Assembly (NCBI RefSeq): GCF_900753045.1
Contig: NZ_CAADXO010000051.1
Span: 1 to 44,727, forward strand
Reading direction: 5' to 3'
DNA: 44,727 bases
Source: an uncultured Phascolarctobacterium sp.
GTDB lineage: Bacteria > Bacillota > Negativicutes > Acidaminococcales > Acidaminococcaceae
The notes under the pieces are model-generated. The model worked only from the letters and a program-made list of their open reading frames with translations. It searched no databases and was not told the origin of the DNA. The position numbers were made by a program, and so were the translations under genes. Shown one piece after another: positions 14,072-22,735 of this stretch; position 1 is the first letter of the stretch, and every line of letters starts with the position of its first letter.

Positions 14072-16735
14072 TTATCTGCTTTCTTCTTTAACGAATGTTG
14101 GGAACTGATAATCCAAGTAATTATCCAGTTCGTTGAAATTAGGGAACCTACGTTCCAATTCACGGAACTTCGGTCCGTGAGAATGAATCAGCTGATGCAG
14201 GCACTCGTGATAAATAAGGTACTTTAGTACTTCACGCGGCACGCTGGCAGAATTAAGGCCGCAATTCATTTTGATATTATCGCCAAGATAAACATATTGT
14301 GCAAAATACGTCTTATAAGCCTTCTTAGTCCAGCCAATCGTCGGGCGCTTGAAGTCGTCGCCAAAGTTGTCTTTTTGCTCTGCCAAAACTTCATCAAGCA
14401 AAATTTCCAGCGGTTCAGCGAAAGGCTCTGCGCTAAGCAAGCCAAACTCTGTTTCTGCTTCTTCAATACTAGAGCCCATCGGCGTAACGCCGGTGGGATA
14501 CAGAAGGAAGTCAAAAATACGTCGCTGATAGGATTCCACATTGCCATACAAGCTGTCAATGATCATCTTATGCGCATTATAAATTGCATGAATATCCTGC
14601 TGAATTTTGAAGATGTTGGCCAAAGACGTTTCTTCGCGATACTTCATCGCCAATTTTGACGGGTCGATGTCGTCACGCTCGTCGAACGATTGAAACTCTG
14701 GAAAAGCTTTCTCCGTCGCCGTCAGTTCTGCAATGTCTTCCAATTCCTGAGGCGTAGGCATCACACCAAAGCCATCGAAATATTTTTGCAAAAGCAGTTT
14801 GCCGTTCTGCTCTTCCGCTACAACAAGCGTCTGCGTATCTGCCTTCATTGCTGCATAGCCTTCCTGCTGGTTGGCGAAAACAAGCACTTTCTCGGGCATG
14901 TCATTTTTATCATAAACATTGTACCAACCCACAGGCAGCACAGCGGCGTGCACCTTGAAGCCCAAATCGCCGTAAGAAATGGCACGCATCGCGTCGATAA
15001 TGCTGGACACAGGAATTTCTTCCACTTTGTTCTTTTTCTTCGGCTCTTTCTTCGTGCCTACCGGCGTTCCGCCTTCTTCGCCTTCCAGCAGGAACGAAGG
15101 GTTGAGCCAACGTGTAAAGCTTGCCCACTTATCACAGAAGTCAACGATGTACACTTCTTTTGTGCCACCGCATTGCTCGCCACGCATGCCGCGTCCAATC
15201 ATCTGCATTAATAAAACGTCACTGTTCGTCGGACGTGTCAGAAAAACTGTATGAATATCAGGAATATCGCTGCCCTCGCTAAGAATGTTGACGTTAATTA
15301 ATACGTCGATATGGTCGTCATTGCCATCCTTATCCTTATGGTTGTTATGGCGGAAACGTTCAATAATTGCGTCTTTCACACTGTCGTCCATGCCAGAATA
15401 AATGCGGTCACATTTTACACCCTTTTTGACGAACATATCTGCCAAAACATCACAGTGCGTAATGTTCAAGGCGAAAATTATCGTTTTGCCGTATTTCTCT
15501 TTATTATCAAGATATTCCTTAATAATAACTTCGTTACGTTCGTTAATCTTTGCAATCTTGTTGACAGCTTGTTCCGTCAAATCGCCTTTCGCCAGAACTT
15601 TTTTCAGCTCATCTTTATCAATATAAGTTTCAATTTCAACATTCGTTTCACGTTTTAAGTTTATCGGCGTAGCCAGAGTACCATCAGCAATCAGTTTGCT
15701 CAAGGGAATGGCATAAATGATTTTCTGCTCAAACAGTTTCAGCAGCGAAACGGTGCCCATGTCAGTGTATCGGATTGGCGTTGCCGTAAGGCCAAGCAAT
15801 TTCGCCTCGGGACATTTTTGGCGCACAGCGTTTATAATTTTTCTATATGAAGGTGCGAGTGCATGATGCGCTTCGTCCACAACGATTATAACTTTCTTCT
15901 TGAGCGGAGCTGTAAGATAGCCAAGATTACGCACTAGACTCTGCACGCTGCCCACGACGATATCATCTTTTTTGGATAAAGCGTGTGCGCTGGCATGTGC
16001 GCCCGAAACGCAAGTCACTGTCAGACTTTTAATTTCATCACCTGCCACATCTTTCACGAGCGGTGCAAGTCTATAAAAAACATTCGCTGCCTGTTCGACG
16101 AGCATATGGCGGTGCGCCAGCCAGATAACTTCATAGCCACGTGAAGAAAGCTCATGCAGAAGAAAATAAATACTCGTCATTGTCTTTCCGCTGCCCGTCG
16201 GCATCACAAGAATGCAACTACGACCGTTTTGTTCAAGAAAATATTCCTGCATCGCAATGGTGGCTTCCTGCTGGTAAGAATACAACTTTACATCCTGAAT
16301 ATGCGAATCGCCAAGCAGAATGGTACGAGGCTTATAAAAAGAAGTTTTTAACTGAAATTCTCCTTCCGAGCCTGTGCGTATCATCTCATCAAGATACGCC
16401 ATAATAACTGCCTGAGAAAGTTTGCACTGTTTCAGCTTGCGCAAAGCGTCTTCTTCCTTGCTGCGGATGCCTGCATAATTTTGGCGTTCTAATGTTTTTG
16501 CCACATTTTCCAAATGCTCTGGTTCGCTCAAAAAATACTCTTCGATTTCTTCGCGATAGTTGCTCACAAAATGTTCATCGGGAATTTTGCACAAATTGCC
16601 CAAATAAGGCGCAATAAAAGCTGCTTCGTCGTACTCTACTGGCGGATGATACTTTGCAGGAGTTTTACTGCTCTGCAGCACTGCATTCAAAAATTTTACA
16701 GAGAAATTCTGCCACCGAAAAAATATTTTTGACAT
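14072..16735 (-). CDS. DEAD/DEAH superfamily 2 helicase with C-terminal SprT/YgjP-like HExxH domain
   Basis: The 887-residue protein has an N-terminal region (1-140) of unknown fold. A type III/HsdR-like SF2 helicase core follows: the Q-like motif LYSYQQEAT near 151, Walker A MPTGSGKTMTS (179), VDEAHHAL (motif II, about 270), GLTATPIR (motif III), IIFALNITHC, VLINVNILSEGSDIP and QMIGRGMRGE (motif VI). A linker rich in Lys/Glu leads to a middle domain. The last 90 residues contain YLIYHECLHQLIHSHGPKF, an HExxH with a third His and PxF, as in SprT/Spartan and YgjP-type metallopeptidases. Helicase plus DNA-protein-crosslink-type protease in one chain is unusual and suggests DNA or nucleoprotein processing. 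It heads an operon with the 371-residue protein. Confidence 0.88.
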   Translation of the reverse strand: MSKIFFRWQNFSVKFLNAVLQSSKTPAKYHPPVEYDEAAFIAPYLGNLCKIPDEHFVSNYREEIEEYFLSEPEHLENVAKTLERQNYAGIRSKEEDALRKLKQCKLSQAVIMAYLDEMIRTGSEGEFQLKTSFYKPRTILLGDSHIQDVKLYSYQQEATIAMQEYFLEQNGRSCILVMPTGSGKTMTSIYFLLHELSSRGYEVIWLAHRHMLVEQAANVFYRLAPLVKDVAGDEIKSLTVTCVSGAHASAHALSKKDDIVVGSVQSLVRNLGYLTAPLKKKVIIVVDEAHHALAPSYRKIINAVRQKCPEAKLLGLTATPIRYTDMGTVSLLKLFEQKIIYAIPLSKLIADGTLATPINLKRETNVEIETYIDKDELKKVLAKGDLTEQAVNKIAKINERNEVIIKEYLDNKEKYGKTIIFALNITHCDVLADMFVKKGVKCDRIYSGMDDSVKDAIIERFRHNNHKDKDGNDDHIDVLINVNILSEGSDIPDIHTVFLTRPTNSDVLLMQMIGRGMRGEQCGGTKEVYIVDFCDKWASFTRWLNPSFLLEGEEGGTPVGTKKEPKKKNKVEEIPVSSIIDAMRAISYGDLGFKVHAAVLPVGWYNVYDKNDMPEKVLVFANQQEGYAAMKADTQTLVVAEEQNGKLLLQKYFDGFGVMPTPQELEDIAELTATEKAFPEFQSFDERDDIDPSKLAMKYREETSLANIFKIQQDIHAIYNAHKMIIDSLYGNVESYQRRIFDFLLYPTGVTPMGSSIEEAETEFGLLSAEPFAEPLEILLDEVLAEQKDNFGDDFKRPTIGWTKKAYKTYFAQYVYLGDNIKMNCGLNSASVPREVLKYLIYHECLHQLIHSHGPKFRELERRFPNFNELDNYLDYQFPTFVKEESR

Positions 16736-16820
16736 TTATAAAAAGTCTCCTTTATACTCTGTCAGCCAATCGTTGTCCTCACAATACTACTTAAAGTTTC
16801 TCCTAACTAATAAAATCTAA

Positions 16821-16848
16821 AGAATAGTATTAGCATAAGTTACAACAA
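16821..16848 (-). promoter_or_regulatory. Possible promoter of the helicase operon
   Basis: Minus strand -35 TTGTTG (16843-16848), a 16-bp spacer, -10 TATTCT (16821-16826), giving a leader of about 80 bases. Only a moderate match to consensus. Confidence 0.45.
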
Positions 16849-16925
16849 TATTGCTTCCTTTTTTAACATATTTACATTATATGTCTACCTCCGCCTAAAA
16901 ACAAGTCTTTTTTATTGTTCTGCAT

Positions 16926-16960
16926 AAAAAAAGAAGAGCACAACACAAAGTTGCACTCTT
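16926..16960 (-). terminator. Terminator after fni
   Basis: Minus strand arms AAGAGTGCAAC and GTTGTGCTCTT with one bulge, followed by TTTTTTT. It separates the isoprenoid operon from the helicase insert. Confidence 0.8.
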
Positions 16961-16995
16961 ACTTTAAGTCGTTCTCATATAAATTTTTTACTTTT

Positions 16996-18060
16996 CTACC
17001 CTCTGCGCCATCTGCACAGCTTCGCCAGCTCATAGCCGCGGCTGGCAATAAAGTCACGCGTTTCTCCCGTCACAATCAGCGGAACGTTACGCAGCTCCTT
17101 CGGCGTCAGGCAGCCCAAAAGCAGCATATACTTCTGCAGTCCGTCCGCCAGTGCTTCCACATAGTCAGCGGCAGCGTCAACACCCTGCTCCATAACCAGA
17201 CGCAAAAGCGGAGCAGTAATCCCCACAGCGTCCGCACCCAGAGCAAAGGCACGCGCCACATCACCTGCACTGCGGATACCGCCGCTCGCCAGAAGCAGAG
17301 CGTTCTGCGGCAAAGTCTGCTGCGCATCCAGCAAGCTCCAGCACGTAGGCACACCCCAGGCAGCAAACTCTTCCGTCAGCTCCACACCCTGACGCTTCGC
17401 CTCAATCGCTGGGAAGTTCGTCCCCCCTGCGCCGGCACAGTCAAAGGCGGTAAAGCCCTGCTCCAGCAAAAGCTCGTACTGCTCTGCCGCGATACCGCAG
17501 CCAGTTTCCTTAACGATAACAGGCACGCTCACAGCATCACGAATCTGCACAAGGTTTGCCAAAAGTCCGCAGGTATCCTTGTCGCCCTCGGCCATCCACA
17601 GCTCCTGCGCCGCGTTCAGGTGAACCTCCAGCGCGTCAGCCTGCAGCATATCAACGGCAGCCTGCGCCTGCGCGGGCGTAGCCAGTGCGCTGATGTTACC
17701 GATAACAAGACCTTCGGCAAGCTCCTCGCGCACCACAGTATAACTGCCAACGCCGCTGCCGTCGCGCACAGCGCCGAACTGCGAGCCTACCGCCATACCG
17801 ATACCGGTTCTTGCTGCCACCTGCGCCAGCTTTCTGTTAATCTCCGTCACCGCATCTGTACTGCCGGTAATAGCATCAATGAAAAAAGGCAAACGCAGAC
17901 GTTTGCCTAAAATTTCTACAGATAAAACAAAGTCTGCCGGATTAATCTCCGGCAGACAGTTGTGTAAGAAGCGGAGATCAGCAAGGTGCGTTGCCGCCGG
18001 GCCGTCGCCCAGCTCCAGTGCATATTGAATATGTTCTAGCTTACGCTTTGCACGTTGCAT
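16996..18060 (-). CDS. fni: Type 2 isopentenyl-diphosphate isomerase (FMN, NADPH)
   Basis: Fni interconverts IPP and DMAPP using reduced FMN. The 354-residue TIM-barrel protein carries family motifs: DAITGSTDAVTEINRKLA, the flavin-binding VGSQFGAVRD, GNISALATPAQA, LEVHLNAAQE, VKETGCGI, the GAGGTNF loop and the phosphate-binding LASGGIRSAGDVA. The HLADLRFLHNCLPEI N-terminus replaces the commoner DDF variant but aligns. I chose ATG 18060, preceded by GGAGAAGG; a TTG four codons upstream is possible. It follows ispH-rpsA by 12 bases, so the last step of the MEP pathway and this isomerase are cotranscribed. Confidence 0.93.
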   Translation of the reverse strand: MQRAKRKLEHIQYALELGDGPAATHLADLRFLHNCLPEINPADFVLSVEILGKRLRLPFFIDAITGSTDAVTEINRKLAQVAARTGIGMAVGSQFGAVRDGSGVGSYTVVREELAEGLVIGNISALATPAQAQAAVDMLQADALEVHLNAAQELWMAEGDKDTCGLLANLVQIRDAVSVPVIVKETGCGIAAEQYELLLEQGFTAFDCAGAGGTNFPAIEAKRQGVELTEEFAAWGVPTCWSLLDAQQTLPQNALLLASGGIRSAGDVARAFALGADAVGITAPLLRLVMEQGVDAAADYVEALADGLQKYMLLLGCLTPKELRNVPLIVTGETRDFIASRGYELAKLCRWRRG

Positions 18061-18072
18061 ATCCTTCTCCAA

Positions 18073-20142
18073 TTATTTTTCGAGGCTTTCCAGCTGCTCG
18101 GACAGGTTTTGGCTCAGGTGAGATTTTTTGCTGCCCATGTAGGAACGGAATTCGTTCTTTTCAGCGTCGCGTTTAACTTTGGAAATGCTCAGGCCGATTT
18201 TTTTGCTGTCCAGATCCATTTTAATGATTTCAGCTTTAACAACTTGGCCAACTTCCAGAACATCGCTAGGAGCTTCGATGCGCTCAGGAGCGATTTCGGA
18301 AATGTGAACCAGACCTTCAACTTTGTCGCTCAGTTTAACGATAGCGCCGAAAGCCAGCAGACGAACAACTTCTACATCCAGAATGTCGCCAATGTGGAAT
18401 TGAGAAGCTTCAACCTTCCAGGGATCTTCCAGAGTAGCTTTGATGCTCAGAGCAACGCGTTTGTTTTCGCGGTCGATGCTCTTAACCAGAACGGTTACTT
18501 CGTCGCCTTCTTTAGCAACGTCAGCAGCTTTTACGCTACGGTCCCAAGACAGCTCGGTGTTGTGAACCAGACCAACCAGGCCTTCGCCGATTTCAACGAA
18601 CAGACCGAATTCAGCAACTTTTACAACCTTACCGGTGTAAACTTCGCCTTCTGCAACAGAGTTGTAAGCAGCTTCTTCAGCAGCAGCGCGTGCTTCTTTA
18701 GCAGCAGCAATGCGAGCTTCTCTAGCTTCTTTGTAAGCTTTGCGTTTTGCATCAGCTTCAGCTCTCAGCAGGTCGCGGCGGGAAACAACGATGCGTTTTT
18801 TCTCCAGGTCAACTTCGATGATTTCAGCTTCCAGCTCTTTGCCGACATAACCGGTGAAGTCATCTACGCGGCGCAGTTCAACATGAGATGCGGGCATGAA
18901 GCCTTCAACACCTTCAACTGCAACACCCAGACCAACTGTGTTTTTAGCTTTGTTTTTGATGATGCGCAGAACCTTAACGGTTGCCGGGCGTTTTTCGCCT
19001 TCGGGCAGCTCAGCAACATTTTTCCATGCTGCGTCGCGCTCTGCTTTGATTTTGGACAGACGAACGAAATCGCTCTTGGTGCTGCCAGGAACAACCTTAG
19101 CTTCTACTTCGTCGCCAACTTTGATGGAGTTTTGCAGTTCTTCAGCAGATTCGGTCTGGGACCATTCGGAATAAGGAATCAGACCATCATGTCTATATCC
19201 AAAAGATACATAAACGCCGTCTTTATCCAATTGAATAACGGTACCGTTGACAACTTTGCCAGGATATACCTCTACCTCCATACTTTCGTTGAGCATGCTT
19301 TCAAAATCCATGTTTTCCATTACTAAAATAGCCTCCTTAATTAAACGGTCCGGAGTCGATGCTCCTGCCGTGATTCCTATTTTATTGCAACCCCTTAGCA
19401 TATCGCTGCTCAGTTCGCTTGCAGTTTCTATATGATATGCCTGCCTGCAATGCTTTTGCACCAGCTCGAAAAGATGCCTTGTGTTGGCGCTGTTGCGTCC
19501 GCCGATGACGATAACGGCATCCGACTCCGCAGCCAGCTTTACAGCGGCCTGCTGTCTTTGCGCTGTCGCCAGACAGATTGTGCGCTCCACACGGTATTCT
19601 CCCGGGCGCTGCTCCTGCAGTGCCTGCAATATATCATTAAATTTCTGCAGCTCAAAAGTCGTCTGGATGATTACTCCATAACGCTCCTGGCGCGGTACAT
19701 AAGAGATATCTTTTATACATTCTACACAGATAGCGTTTTTTCCTGCCCATTTTAAAATACTTTTTACTTCCGGATGATTTTTTTCTCCGACTATTACAGG
19801 AAAATAGCCATCAGCTGCTGCCTGAGCAGCCTTTTGCTGTGCCAGGCGTACATTCGGACAGGTTGCGTCCAGAATTGTCAGCCCTTGTTTTTCTGCCTGC
19901 GCGTAGGTTTCAGGCCCCTCGCCGTGTGAACGGAAGATAACCGTTTCACCGGGAGCAAACTGCTCCAGGCTGTCCTTACAGGCAATGCCCTGCGATGCAA
20001 GCTCGGCAATCAGCTGGGGATTATGTATCAACGGTCCCAGCGTTGCACCATGCACACGGTCGGTCGCAGCCTTTTGGGCCAACGCCACCGCGCGCTTCAC
20101 ACCATAGCAAAAACCACAGTCCTCTGCTACCTTAATTTCCAT
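18073..20142 (-). CDS. ispH: Fused HMB-PP reductase IspH and ribosomal protein S1
   Basis: The 689-residue protein has two known halves. Residues 1-285 are IspH (LytB), the [4Fe-4S] enzyme giving IPP and DMAPP from HMBPP. The cluster cysteines lie in EDCGFCYGVKRA (residue 12), LDATCPNVR (about 95) and ERTICLATAQRQ (about 193), with catalytic Glu in GEKNHPEV. Residues about 290-689 hold four S1 RNA-binding domains (for example GTVIQLDKDGVYVSFGYRHDG, GKVVKVAEFGLFVEIGEGLVG, DILDVEVVRLLAFGAIVKL) with an Ala/Glu/Arg-rich helix between. This fusion is known in Clostridia and Negativicutes. Its ATG overlaps the plsC stop as TAATG. The S1 half has strongly biased codons, fitting high expression. Confidence 0.96.
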   Translation of the reverse strand: MEIKVAEDCGFCYGVKRAVALAQKAATDRVHGATLGPLIHNPQLIAELASQGIACKDSLEQFAPGETVIFRSHGEGPETYAQAEKQGLTILDATCPNVRLAQQKAAQAAADGYFPVIVGEKNHPEVKSILKWAGKNAICVECIKDISYVPRQERYGVIIQTTFELQKFNDILQALQEQRPGEYRVERTICLATAQRQQAAVKLAAESDAVIVIGGRNSANTRHLFELVQKHCRQAYHIETASELSSDMLRGCNKIGITAGASTPDRLIKEAILVMENMDFESMLNESMEVEVYPGKVVNGTVIQLDKDGVYVSFGYRHDGLIPYSEWSQTESAEELQNSIKVGDEVEAKVVPGSTKSDFVRLSKIKAERDAAWKNVAELPEGEKRPATVKVLRIIKNKAKNTVGLGVAVEGVEGFMPASHVELRRVDDFTGYVGKELEAEIIEVDLEKKRIVVSRRDLLRAEADAKRKAYKEAREARIAAAKEARAAAEEAAYNSVAEGEVYTGKVVKVAEFGLFVEIGEGLVGLVHNTELSWDRSVKAADVAKEGDEVTVLVKSIDRENKRVALSIKATLEDPWKVEASQFHIGDILDVEVVRLLAFGAIVKLSDKVEGLVHISEIAPERIEAPSDVLEVGQVVKAEIIKMDLDSKKIGLSISKVKRDAEKNEFRSYMGSKKSHLSQNLSEQLESLEK

Positions 20143-20738
20143 TATGCATCTTCACCTGCCTGCAGCCTTGCAATGTGCTGCATCAGTTCTTCAGTCATTG
20201 CATGCAAAAATTCTTTGTTGACTACAGCGTCCTCAGGAAAAGGCATCGGTTTGCCAAAGCGCACCGTAACCTTCGGCCAGATGCGGCCATGACGCTTGTA
20301 ATCGGTACCGATGATGCAGGCCGGCACGATAGTTGCCTTCACCTTGCTCGCCATCATCAGCGCTCCGGGCTGAGCCTTGCCAAGCTCGCCGGTCTTGCTG
20401 CGTGTTCCCTCAGGGAAAATCGCCAGCACCTGGCCGCTTTCCAGGATATCAATACCATGCTTGATTGCAGCACGGTCCGCACCGCCACGGCGCACCGGGA
20501 AAGCACCCAGAATTTTATAGATAGTGCCCAGAACCGGCACAAACAGCTCCTCCTTGGCCATAAAATGAACCTTACGGGTTGCTGCCGTACCAAGTACAGG
20601 CGGATCAAGCAAACTCAGATGGTTGCTCGCTATAACCAGCGGACCATCCTTGGGAATATTTTCTGTTCCTTCTACCCTCAGTCGCAGGAAGATGGTAAAA
20701 AGAATTTTAAAGAGATTCTTTACTAAGGTATAAATCAT
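20142..20738 (-). CDS. plsC: 1-acyl-sn-glycerol-3-phosphate acyltransferase PlsC
   Basis: PlsC acylates lysophosphatidate to phosphatidate at the membrane. The 198-residue protein begins with a hydrophobic anchor (LVKNLFKILFTIFLRL). It has the HX4D motif SNHLSLLDPP (residues 37-46), the second motif VRRGGADRAAI, FPEGTRSKTGELGKAQPGAL (motif III) and IVPACIIG (motif IV). It overlaps cmk by 4 bases (ATGA) and ispH-rpsA by one base, so the three are translationally coupled. It complements PlsY at 8.1 kb. Confidence 0.95.
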   Translation of the reverse strand: MIYTLVKNLFKILFTIFLRLRVEGTENIPKDGPLVIASNHLSLLDPPVLGTAATRKVHFMAKEELFVPVLGTIYKILGAFPVRRGGADRAAIKHGIDILESGQVLAIFPEGTRSKTGELGKAQPGALMMASKVKATIVPACIIGTDYKRHGRIWPKVTVRFGKPMPFPEDAVVNKEFLHAMTEELMQHIARLQAGEDA

Positions 20739-21403
20739 TGTGCGCGCTCCTGCACCAGCTGTAAAATTTTCTCGGTAACCTCGCTGATGCCCATATCGGA
20801 TGTATCCAGGAGCAAGGCATCCTCTGCCTGACGCAGCGGACTGATAGCACGCTCGCTGTCCTGCTTGTCGCGCTCGGCAATATCCGCCTGCAGCTGCTGC
20901 AGATCAACCTGCTGACCTTTCGCTACCATTTCCGCATAGCGGCGGCGTGCTCTTTCTTCAACCGAAGCAGTAAGGAAAATTTTCAGCTGCGCGTTCGGGA
21001 ACACCACCGTACCTATATCACGGCCGTCCATCAGGACACCGCCTGCCTCGCCCATACGGCGCTGCTGGTCCACCATCGCCTCACGCACTGCTCCGATAGC
21101 AGCAACACGCGATACAATCGCCGTCACTTCAGGAGTACGGATAGCATCGGTAACCTCGGTACCGTCCACAAAAACACGGTTGATTTTTGCCTCCGGTTTG
21201 AAGTCAATCAGCATAGTCTTGGATAAGCCGCTGATAAAGTCCTCGTCAAAAGCTTTGCCTGTCTGCAAAAACTTCCAGGCTACACTTCTGTACATGGCGC
21301 CGGTATCAATATAGGCATAACCTAATTTTTCGGCAGCCAGCTTCGCAATCGTGCTTTTGCCTGCACCTGCGGGACCATCAATTGCCACAACAATTTTCTT
21401 CAT
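20735..21403 (-). CDS. cmk: Cytidylate kinase
   Basis: Cmk phosphorylates CMP and dCMP. The 222-residue product starts MKKIVVAIDGPAGAGKSTIA with the P-loop, has YIDTGAMYRSVAW near residue 35, the NMP-binding arginines in TPEVTAIVSRVAA, and GRDIGTVVFPNA followed by the LID segment ARRRYAEM. A GTG five codons upstream is in frame, but the ATG at 21403 matches the family start; the ribosome binding site is weak either way. The gene begins the cmk-plsC-ispH/rpsA-fni operon, an order typical of Clostridia and Negativicutes. Confidence 0.95.
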   Translation of the reverse strand: MKKIVVAIDGPAGAGKSTIAKLAAEKLGYAYIDTGAMYRSVAWKFLQTGKAFDEDFISGLSKTMLIDFKPEAKINRVFVDGTEVTDAIRTPEVTAIVSRVAAIGAVREAMVDQQRRMGEAGGVLMDGRDIGTVVFPNAQLKIFLTASVEERARRRYAEMVAKGQQVDLQQLQADIAERDKQDSERAISPLRQAEDALLLDTSDMGISEVTEKILQLVQERAQ

Positions 21404-21441
21404 TCTACATAACCACACTTTATAATGTATTAGCTATCTAT

Positions 21442-21450
21442 ATAATACCA
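21442..21450 (-). promoter_or_regulatory. Extended -10 element before cmk
   Basis: Minus strand TGGTATTAT, about 40 bp before the start codon, in the 93-bp gap between baiN and cmk. No terminator is seen for the upstream gene, so read-through is also likely. Confidence 0.4.
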
Positions 21451-21496
21451 TGTTTTACATGCATCTGGATAGCCTTAATTAAGTCAAATTTATGAA

Positions 21497-22735
21497 TTAT
21501 TCTTCCGCAGCCGCCGCTTCGCCTGCAGCATGACCACTGCTGAACGCCGCCTGCAGATTATAGCCGCCGGTATAACCGTCGACATCCATAACCTCACCTG
21601 CAAAGTACAGGCCCTTGATGCGCTTGGATTCCATGGTCTTTGGGTCAATCTCCTTCACGCTCACGCCGCCTGCGGTAACAATAGCCTCTGCAATCGGGCG
21701 TGTTGCGGAAATAGTGATGACAAAATGCTTCAGCGTCTGCAGCAGTCTGTGACGCTCCTCGCGCGAAACCTGGTTGATGAATTTGTTCTCATCAACATAG
21801 GACATATCCAGCACAACGGGAATCAGTCGCTGCGGCAGCAAATCCTTCATGCCGTTAAGCACCTGCTTGCGGCTGTACTGCACGAAATCACGCTGAATAC
21901 GCGCATCCAGCTTTTCCTCGCTCAGCGCAGGCTTCAGGTCAACCTCCAGCTCCACATCCTTGCCCGCAGCCAATGCGTCTGCGGCAAGATTACTCAGCGA
22001 AAGCACAATCGGACCGGAAACGCCGAAATGCGTAAACAGCATCTCGCCGAATTCGCTGCCCAGCTTTACGCCGTCGGCCAAAAGCGTTGCCTGCACGTTG
22101 CGCAAAGAAAGGCCCTGCAGGTCGTCAACATAAGGATAATCGCTTTCCAGCGGAATCAGAGAAGGCTTCAGCGGTACAATCGTGTGCCCCAGCTTCTGCG
22201 CCAGCTTGGCGCCGCCGCCGTCGCTGCCTGTGCCCGGATAGGACGCACCGCCAGCAGCCAGAATAACTCTGTCTGCCTCGTACACGCCGTTGACCGTGCG
22301 CACGCCGTACACATGGCCTTCCTTGACCATGATATCAATAACCTTGGTGTCGGTCTGCAGCTTGCCGCCGGCCTCGGTATAAATCCTTACCAGCGTATCA
22401 ACTACATCCTTCGCCTTGTCGCTTACCGGAAAAATACGGCCGCCGCGTTCAACCTTCGTCGGCAGTCCGTTACTCTCCAACAGCAATACTATATCATCAT
22501 TTGTGAACCTATGTAAAGCACTATTTAAAAATCTTCCGTTTCCGGGCAGATTTTTTATGAAATCGGGGATTTCGCAGGCGTTGGTAATGTTGCAGCGTCC
22601 TTTGCCGGTAATGAGCATTTTCTTGCCCGGCACACGCATTTTTTCATAAATCGTTACCTGCGCTCCGCCCCACGCTGCAGCAATACCTGCCAACAGGCCT
22701 GCCGCGCCGCCGCCTACAATCGCAACTCGCGTCAT
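21497..22735 (-). CDS. NAD(P)/FAD-dependent oxidoreductase, BaiN/HI0933 (YhiN) family
   Basis: This flavoprotein family includes BaiN, linked to bile-acid 7-dehydroxylation in Clostridium, and many enzymes of unknown substrate. The 412-residue protein has the FAD-binding IVGGGAAGLLAGIAAA at the start, then GKGRCNITNAC (residues 43-53), AAGGASYPGTGSDGGGA (about 175-190), and the C-terminal FAD motif YFAGEVMDVDGYTGGYNLQAA-type signature ending SSGHAAG. It overlaps rluB by 4 bases. In Firmicutes it often sits beside cmk and rluB, so a housekeeping redox role is more likely than bile-acid chemistry. Confidence 0.92.
   Translation of the reverse strand: MTRVAIVGGGAAGLLAGIAAAWGGAQVTIYEKMRVPGKKMLITGKGRCNITNACEIPDFIKNLPGNGRFLNSALHRFTNDDIVLLLESNGLPTKVERGGRIFPVSDKAKDVVDTLVRIYTEAGGKLQTDTKVIDIMVKEGHVYGVRTVNGVYEADRVILAAGGASYPGTGSDGGGAKLAQKLGHTIVPLKPSLIPLESDYPYVDDLQGLSLRNVQATLLADGVKLGSEFGEMLFTHFGVSGPIVLSLSNLAADALAAGKDVELEVDLKPALSEEKLDARIQRDFVQYSRKQVLNGMKDLLPQRLIPVVLDMSYVDENKFINQVSREERHRLLQTLKHFVITISATRPIAEAIVTAGGVSVKEIDPKTMESKRIKGLYFAGEVMDVDGYTGGYNLQAAFSSGHAAGEAAAAEE

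Noticed and set aside
18055..19326. 423-codon plus-strand open frame opposite ispH-rpsA
   Set aside because: It mirrors the biased codons of the S1 part; the product is Phe/Asn/Ser-rich and unlike any protein, and no ribosome binding site is present.
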